From positions 62,001 to 126,000 of the forward strand of contig NZ_JACJRU010000014.1 in NCBI RefSeq assembly GCF_014697425.1: 64,000 nt of DNA, in the 5' to 3' direction. The position numbers were made by a program, and so were the translations under genes. This DNA comes from Nostoc sp. FACHB-110. Its GTDB lineage: Bacteria > Cyanobacteriota > Cyanobacteriia > Cyanobacteriales > Nostocaceae. Position 1 is the stretch's first letter; each line of letters begins with the position of its first letter. Positions 59,301 through 64,000 of the stretch are shown here, piece after piece. The notes below the pieces were generated by a model. The model ran no database searches. It worked only from the letters and a program-made list of their open reading frames with translations, and was not told the origin of the DNA.

Positions 59301-61265
59301 CTAAGAAGCCCTGCCCCGCACAACCACAACCCGAAAACCCGCGTCGTAGTTCCTGCTGTCACGCACATACCAGTAGCGAATCGCCGAACGGCAATTCCTA
59401 GGATTGTAGAGCCACGAACCACCGCGCAGCAGCCAAAGTTGATTATCATTATCAATCAGCCATGCACTGCCATCAGTAGGCGCATTATTATAATTTTCGT
59501 GCCACTCATCCTGACACCATTCCAATACATTACCACACATATCAAATAAACCAAAGGGGTTTGCCGGAAATTTCCCTACATCGGTTGTGTGTTCTCGATA
59601 TTCACCCTTGGGAGCAGAACCGTAGGTATGATTTCCGTCGTAATTGGCTAAATCTGTCGTAATCGTTTCACCAAAATAAAACGGCGTAGTCGTTCCTGCA
59701 CGACAAGCATATTCCCATTCTGCCTCACTGGGTAAGCGATATATCTTACCAGTCTTTTTCGACAGTCGAGCGCAAAACTCAACTGCATCATCCCAAGAAA
59801 CGTTTTCTACAGGGCGGTTAGTACCTTTAAAATTGGATGGGTCAGGATCTAAATCAATATTTACCTTATCAAAAGCAGCAACAGCTTTCCATTGCCCTTG
59901 TGTGACAGGAAATTTACCCATGAAAAAGGGTTGAATGGTGACGTTATGCTGTGGACTTTCAAAGTCATATCGTCCTTCCTCACTTCCTGGCGAACCCATG
60001 AGAAATGTACCGCCAGGAATTGACACCATCTCTAGAACTACGCCATTACCCAAGTCTTCTGCAAAAAACTCAGCGCGTCCCTGACTGCGGTTGATGATTT
60101 GTCCTTTAGCATCCACCTTCACTATTTCAAACTCAAATTGATTGGCGTGGTTTGTTTGGGGTTCAGGTGGTTCTTCCACAAATGCAGCCGGTTTTGCTTG
60201 TCCAATAATGCGTTTTTCTATCGGTGCAACATCTTCATCTCGTAAACCTAAATGTTGCTGATAGTCTCTTAAATCATTGAGTGTTCTTTCACTTAGGGTT
60301 GGTTCAATTTCAACTGTTTCAATCAGAGTTGCTTCATACTCTTCTAATTTGCGCTGATACTCCAGATATGGTTGTTTAACTTCCGCTTCAATTGCATCAG
60401 CAATATCAGCATCAAGCTGCAACTGAAGACGTAATGAGTTTAACAGCCGACGAGCCGGAATAGAAAACTTACCGCGATAGATGCGGCCTTCTACTTCCTT
60501 GCGATACTTCAATTTAGGGTCATCTTTAGGCGACTTAGCCAGAAAAATTCGATAACCCTCCTTAACAGGATAAAACTCAGGTGTCATCGCGGGAGCAGCT
60601 TCTTGCACTTTGCTTTTCGTATATTTGTGCAATTCATCCACTGCAATGAAACCATCGCCGTCTAAATCTGCTGTACCTTTTTCTATGCCTTTTACCAGAT
60701 AGTGAGTGTAAATTGACAAGTCTAAACCATCAGACTCAAAAGCATATTGTGTAGAAGAGGAAGCTGTGAGAATTGCTCTACCCTCACCGCCTAATTTCTG
60801 CTCTAGGTCAATATTCCCACTATCTTTTGCTGTTAAACCTTTGGCAAAAGCACCACTAAAGCAGCAGTCTAAAATTACTACCTGTCGCTTAGATTTGCTC
60901 TGGTTCATCCAGCTATGTACACTTGTCCCAGCTACAGCTGTGGTAGGGACTAATTTATTTTGACTTTTTCTGGTGATGGAAGTTGAGAAGTAAAAATCAC
61001 CGCTTTCAACTGTTACTCCATGTCCAGAAAAGTAAAACAACAGCAAGTCATCCTTGTCACGATGGGCGTACAAGTTATAAATAGCATCTTCCATCTCTTG
61101 CCGTTGGGGATTTTTCAGCACTGTGACATTCTCTGGTGCAAAATCACCCATCTCTGGGTTTACCAAAACTCGCTGCATCGCCTCAACATCATTCACAGCG
61201 TTGGGTAGCGGTGCTAGTCCTGGTTCATATTTGCTAATTCCGATTAACAGTGCTACCTTAGCCAT
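59301..61265 (-). CDS. Caspase-like peptidase fused to FGE/sulfatase-modifying (C-type-lectin-fold) domain
   Basis: This is a 654-residue protein. The N-terminal 250 residues are a C14 caspase domain, with His82 in FSGHG and Cys135 in DCCFSG. It carries acidic patches and a helical linker to about residue 390. The C-terminal FGE domain begins EMVSIPGGTFLMGS, followed by ENVSWDDAVEFCARLSKKTG, LPSEAEWEYACRAGT, and GNVLEWCQDEW. The last 43 residues (GGSW, PRNCRSAIR, then AGFRVVVV) fit the variable-region layout of diversity-generating retroelement targets. Such caspase-FGE proteins are considered signalling or cell-death proteins in multicellular cyanobacteria. The ATG overlaps the stop of the upstream small gene by eight bases, implying coupled translation. 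Confidence 0.92.
   Translation of the reverse strand: MAKVALLIGISKYEPGLAPLPNAVNDVEAMQRVLVNPEMGDFAPENVTVLKNPQRQEMEDAIYNLYAHRDKDDLLLFYFSGHGVTVESGDFYFSTSITRKSQNKLVPTTAVAGTSVHSWMNQSKSKRQVVILDCCFSGAFAKGLTAKDSGNIDLEQKLGGEGRAILTASSSTQYAFESDGLDLSIYTHYLVKGIEKGTADLDGDGFIAVDELHKYTKSKVQEAAPAMTPEFYPVKEGYRIFLAKSPKDDPKLKYRKEVEGRIYRGKFSIPARRLLNSLRLQLQLDADIADAIEAEVKQPYLEYQRKLEEYEATLIETVEIEPTLSERTLNDLRDYQQHLGLRDEDVAPIEKRIIGQAKPAAFVEEPPEPQTNHANQFEFEIVKVDAKGQIINRSQGRAEFFAEDLGNGVVLEMVSIPGGTFLMGSPGSEEGRYDFESPQHNVTIQPFFMGKFPVTQGQWKAVAAFDKVNIDLDPDPSNFKGTNRPVENVSWDDAVEFCARLSKKTGKIYRLPSEAEWEYACRAGTTTPFYFGETITTDLANYDGNHTYGSAPKGEYREHTTDVGKFPANPFGLFDMCGNVLEWCQDEWHENYNNAPTDGSAWLIDNDNQLWLLRGGSWLYNPRNCRSAIRYWYVRDSRNYDAGFRVVVVRGRAS
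59330..59425 (-). other. Candidate DGR variable region at the 3' end of the caspase-FGE gene
   Basis: Residues 615-647 keep an invariant frame (GGSW, PRNCRSA, RD, RN, GFRVV) interrupted by clusters of LY, I, YWYV, S and YDA. In known cyanobacterial targets these positions derive from AAC/AAT codons in a template repeat. Codons such as TAC, TAT, ATT and AGC here are one or two adenine changes away. No template or reverse transcriptase is in the window. Confidence 0.5.
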
Positions 61266-61662
61266 TATTGCTGTCTTGTCTATTTTTGGCTTTGTTCAAT
61301 AAAATTTCGGTTTTTTCAAGGATGAAGCTCAAATCTTCTTTGCTACTAGCTTTCGCCTTGAATTTTTCCCCGTAAGCTTCTACTTCGATTGCAAAAGTTT
61401 TGTTAGACAAACGCCCCAAAAAATCAAACACAGGCTTAATTAAAGCTGGGTTCACCAGTGCTTTGAATGTCCCCAAAGAAAAACCACCCAACGCCTTAGC
61501 ACCTTCTGGTACTTCTGTAACCGCAACTAAATCGGCATCCTCTACCCCATCCACATCTCGCACCTGGGGGAGTAAATTCTGTACTTGGGCTTGTAAATCT
61601 GCATCATCTAAACCCAGTTCAGTCAGGGAAACCGTCACCTGAACATTAGATTTTGTTACCAT
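61258..61662 (-). CDS. Small effector-associated-like protein, coupled to the caspase gene
   Basis: This is a 134-residue cytoplasmic protein. N-terminal VQVTVSLTELGLDDADLQAQ is followed by LLPQVRDVDGVEDADLV, a Gly-rich GAKALGGFSLGTFKALVN, and FAIEVEAYGEKFKAKASS, then a C-terminal helix. The pattern resembles the effector-associated constant component (EACC1-like) family, found beside effectors of multicellular bacteria. The stop overlaps the caspase start (ATGGCTAA). It probably binds or regulates the caspase. The family assignment is tentative and based on overall pattern. Confidence 0.65.
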   Translation of the reverse strand: MVTKSNVQVTVSLTELGLDDADLQAQVQNLLPQVRDVDGVEDADLVAVTEVPEGAKALGGFSLGTFKALVNPALIKPVFDFLGRLSNKTFAIEVEAYGEKFKAKASSKEDLSFILEKTEILLNKAKNRQDSNNG

Positions 61663-61771
61663 ATAAACCGCTTAAATATAATGTAGAGTCTGTTTAAACG
61701 ATTGTATCGGTTAATCTGGGTGTTTGAGTAAATATCCGGGGAGAATGGGCTAAGTTATGTTTTTCAAGTAT

Positions 61772-62034
61772 TAGATCCCCCCAACCCCCCTTAAAAAGCA
61801 GGGCTGTTTCATTCCCTAAAAGTCCATAATTTACAAGCGTATCAATCAAAAAAGTCAGGTAGTTCAACAACTTAATTTCCTGATGAACCAGGCGATCACA
61901 CTTAAATTTTCTGCTTGAAACAGTAATTTTTCGATTGCCGACTCACTAAAATTTTTGGCTGATACTCTTGACAAAATCCTCATCTGAGCGAATGAAACAG
62001 CCCTGCCTTAAAAAGGGGGATTTAGGGGGATCTA
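61772..62034. repeat. MITE-like element with about 43-bp inverted ends
   Basis: The left arm (61772-61814, TAGATCCCCCCAACCCCCCT and on) pairs with the right arm (61990-62034) with few mismatches. Both arms end GATCTA and are bounded by TA. The 175-base core has no gene. It probably belongs to a MITE family moved by an IS630/Tc1-type transposase. It lies between the EACC1-like gene and prepilin peptidase. Confidence 0.7.
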
Positions 62035-62054
62035 ATTGTGGGTATCTAGCCAGC

Positions 62055-62891
62055 TTATTGAGATAAATTGAATAGTTGCAAGTAAGCTGATAAAATTGGT
62101 TGCCCGGTAAATAAAGTGATGATTGCACCTATCGCTAAAAAAGGGCCGAAGGGGATTTTTACTCCTCTTTTTTGGCGCGATCGCACAATTACTAATCCAC
62201 CTATTAATACTCCCACAGCACAGGCAATTAAACTAGCCAAAAGTAAATAACGCCAACCCAGCCAAGCACCCATCATGGCGGCGAGTTTGGCATCTCCCGC
62301 ACCCATCGCCGTTTTACCTAAAACTATTGAACCACCAAGAGCGATCGCTTCAAATAGCCATAAACCAACAACTGCCCCAGCTATCCCCATCATCAGGTGT
62401 TTAACTATACTGATGCTGCTGGCTTCTAAGGTAAAACCACTGATAATTTGAAATGCTAAACCCAGCACTAAACCTGATTGCGTTAGCGCATTGGGAAGAG
62501 TCATCGTATCTAAATCAATCAGTGCTAAAGCCAACAACCAACTACAAAAAGCGCAATATCCTAATGTGGCGATGGAAACTTGAAAGACTAAAAAAATAAT
62601 GACGAAAAGTAGACCCGTTATCGCTTCTACTACCGGATAACGAACAGCTATTTTATTTTTGCAATAACGGCATTTTCCGCGTAACCACAACCATCCCAGG
62701 ACGGGTACATTGTCATAAGCTTTTAGCTGGTTTAAGCAATGGGGGCAACGGGAAGGTGGCCAAAGAATCGATAACCCCGCAGGGATTCGATAAACGACAA
62801 CGTTGATAAAGCTACCTATAGATGCACCCAAGGCGAAAACAACAGTAATCGCCACAACGGCTATTAAAAAGTCCATATAGTCATTTGTCAA
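62055..62891 (-). CDS. pilD: Type 4 prepilin peptidase
   Basis: This is a 278-residue, roughly eight-segment membrane aspartyl protease and methylase. It processes type IV pilins, which in cyanobacteria drive motility and competence. The zinc-ribbon cysteines are C49, C52, C74 and C77. The catalytic Asp pair lies in ALIDLDTMTLPN (Asp126/128) and MGAGDAKLAAMMG. The N-terminal ASIGSFINVVVYRIP is the family signature. The gene is monocistronic, directly beside the MITE-like element at its 3' end. Confidence 0.95.
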   Translation of the reverse strand: MTNDYMDFLIAVVAITVVFALGASIGSFINVVVYRIPAGLSILWPPSRCPHCLNQLKAYDNVPVLGWLWLRGKCRYCKNKIAVRYPVVEAITGLLFVIIFLVFQVSIATLGYCAFCSWLLALALIDLDTMTLPNALTQSGLVLGLAFQIISGFTLEASSISIVKHLMMGIAGAVVGLWLFEAIALGGSIVLGKTAMGAGDAKLAAMMGAWLGWRYLLLASLIACAVGVLIGGLVIVRSRQKRGVKIPFGPFLAIGAIITLFTGQPILSAYLQLFNLSQ

Positions 62892-62977
62892 TTGTCCTGT
62901 GTCATTTGTGCTTCATCTTTTGTCCTTTGTCGAGAGACAGGTTTTTACTTAGAACTCAGCACTCAGCACTTTATTGA

Positions 62978-63238
62978 CTAATACATATACGACTCAATTT
63001 GATTTAAAGGTACAAAACACTCTTGAGGTAAAAGAACGGGGTTGTGAGTAAAAATGACCTTACCCCGATGGGTAACACGGTTAATTGCTACCCCGGAAGG
63101 TTGCCCAGCGATTTCAGGATGTACTTCACAATAAGTGTAGTAAATCTTGCCAGCCGCTCTGATGATAGCGGGATCAATCAGAGGTGGCTGGACTCTAGAC
63201 GCGTTGAAATTAGCTGTTTCTTGTCGTAAAGCGTACAC
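62978..63238 (-). CDS. Small conserved-looking protein of unknown function
   Basis: The 86-residue product (ALRQETANFNASRVQPPLI, then AGKIYYTYCEVHPEIAG and GVAINRVTHRGKVIFTHNPV) has no membrane segment and no recognised family. Its composition is protein-like, and it lies between leuB and pilD on the same strand. Similar proteins seem to occur next to leuB or pilD in cyanobacteria, but this is recollection only. Confidence 0.5.
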   Translation of the reverse strand: MYALRQETANFNASRVQPPLIDPAIIRAAGKIYYTYCEVHPEIAGQPSGVAINRVTHRGKVIFTHNPVLLPQECFVPLNQIESYMY

Positions 63239-63330
63239 TATTTACTGCTAACTACTTACTAGATTTTGTCTATAGTGTACCCGAAACTTTCCTGATTGAT
63301 TGCCAATTTGGCGAGTTTCTCCTCAAAGAA

Positions 63331-64000
63331 TTATTTCTCTAGTGCTTTAATCAGGGAATTCCCCATTGCTTGACAACCCAAGAGATTCATTCCTGCTGAC
63401 ATGATATCGCCTGTGCGATCGCCTTGCTCTAAAACTTGCAACACAGCTTTTTCAATGGTATCTGCTGCTTGTGGCTGATTTAACCCGTAGCGTAACATCA
63501 TTGCCGCACTCAAAACCTGCGCCAAAGGATTCGCTTTATCAAGTCCGGCAATATCCGGTGCAGAACCGTGGACTGGTTCATAAACACCAGGGCCAGATGC
63601 ACCTAAACTGGCAGAGGGTAGCATCCCAATACTGCCAGTTAACATTGCCGCCGCATCCGAGAGGATATCGCCAAACAAGTTACCTGTGACAATCGTATCG
63701 AATTGCTTAGGCGCACGAACTAATTGCATCGCGGCATTATCAACGTACAGGTGAGACAGTTCCACATCGGGATATTCGGCAGCCAGTTTTGTGATGCGAT
63801 CGCGCCATAACTGCGATACTTCTAATACGTTAGCTTTATCTACAGAGCAGAGTTTACCGCTTCTTTTTCTGGCTGTTTCAAAGGCGACTCTGCCGATGCG
63901 GTCAATTTCTGACTCACTATACACCATCGTATTTACACCGCGTTTCTCACCAGTCTCAGTTTCAAAAATTCCTTTGGGCTTCCCAAAGTAAATTCCACCA
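63331..64000 (-). CDS. leuB: 3-Isopropylmalate dehydrogenase, C-terminal part (5' end outside window)
   Basis: The frame is open to the window end, so this is the final 223 codons or so of leuB. The visible part begins GIYFGKPKGIFETETG and includes GKLCSVDKANVLEVSQLWRD, then ELSHLYVDNAAMQLV, FGDILSDAAAMLTGSIGMLP, and YEPVHGSAPDIAG. These are the catalytic Lys/Asp metal site and the NAD-adenine loop (GSAPDIAG). LeuB oxidatively decarboxylates 3-isopropylmalate in leucine synthesis. The sequence looks intact. Confidence 0.96.
   Translation of the reverse strand, partial: GGIYFGKPKGIFETETGEKRGVNTMVYSESEIDRIGRVAFETARKRSGKLCSVDKANVLEVSQLWRDRITKLAAEYPDVELSHLYVDNAAMQLVRAPKQFDTIVTGNLFGDILSDAAAMLTGSIGMLPSASLGASGPGVYEPVHGSAPDIAGLDKANPLAQVLSAAMMLRYGLNQPQAADTIEKAVLQVLEQGDRTGDIMSAGMNLLGCQAMGNSLIKALEK

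Noticed and set aside
59027..59455. 142-codon minus-strand frame overlapping the caspase-FGE gene end
   Set aside because: It is in another frame of the FGE tail and the repeat-rich downstream DNA; no family is recognised.
1..64000. CRISPR arrays, tRNA and rRNA genes
   Set aside because: Repeats found have seven-base periods or are inverted, with no regularly spaced 25-40 base direct repeats. No cloverleaf with a GTTCRA arm or rRNA-like stretch was noticed by eye; a dedicated search was not run.

Overview
The window is a chromosomal segment of a filamentous, probably heterocyst-forming cyanobacterium of the Nostoc/Anabaena/Calothrix type. Direct evidence is the oxygenic-photosynthesis gene set (plastocyanin petE, a cytochrome c6-like gene and PSII cytochrome c550 psbV in one run), a CruP-like carotenoid flavoprotein, an RRM RNA-binding protein of the cyanobacterial Rbp type, dozens of HIP1 octamers (GCGATCGC), and several heptanucleotide tandem repeats of the kind abundant in Nostocales. 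No rRNA, tRNA, CRISPR array or intact insertion sequence was found.

Layout. 0-7 kb: the 3' part of an M28 peptidase, a GNAT enzyme, a secreted DUF1400-type alpha/beta hydrolase, a strong promoter plus orphan terminator that may define a small RNA (about 3.77-3.96 kb), a Lin0512-family protein, an SPFH protein and small membrane proteins. 7.3-10.9 kb: a minus-strand membrane operon (APC permease, CadD-like, TauE/TSUP, DUF1634). 11.4-18.7 kb: a secreted protein of unknown function, an RRM protein, a TPR protein, an HpaB-type flavin monooxygenase, a FemAB-like protein and a RibD-type reductase. 18.9-26.8 kb: a sensor kinase, then a type I secretion pair (cNMP-domain ABC exporter with degenerate C39-like domain plus HlyD partner) and DUF427. 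27.1-31 kb: a metal block (ZnuA/MntC-like lipoprotein, WD40 protein, COG0523 GTPase with a Zur-like box at its start). 31-38.6 kb: CruP-like protein, pentapeptide membrane protein, and a heterodimeric ABC exporter with one degenerate ATP site. 39-44.3 kb: DUF948/YtxH cluster, Uma2 protein, APC permease, a PadR regulator with two palindromic operators, and small genes. 44.4-46.9 kb: petJ-like, petE, psbV. 47.1-54.2 kb: a sugar ABC transporter whose binding-protein gene is separated from its permeases by an oppositely oriented AT-rich pair, a multidomain AAA ATPase and a patatin-like phospholipase. 54.4-64 kb: MFS transporter, accD, two almost identical DUF559 nuclease genes plus a deleted third copy, a small-protein/caspase-FGE pair, a MITE-like element, prepilin peptidase, and the 3' part of leuB.

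The two most interesting accessory loci are (1) the AAA-ATPase/patatin pair at 49.0-52.9 kb, which looks like an inserted defence-type cassette, and (2) the caspase-FGE protein at 59.3-61.3 kb, translationally coupled to a small effector-associated-like protein. The extreme C-terminus of the latter has the layout of a variable region of a diversity-generating retroelement target. Both are inferences from sequence pattern alone. Smaller regulatory observations (Zur-like box, PadR palindromes, sRNA candidate) and decayed gene fragments (a response-regulator tail and a pentapeptide tail) are listed separately.
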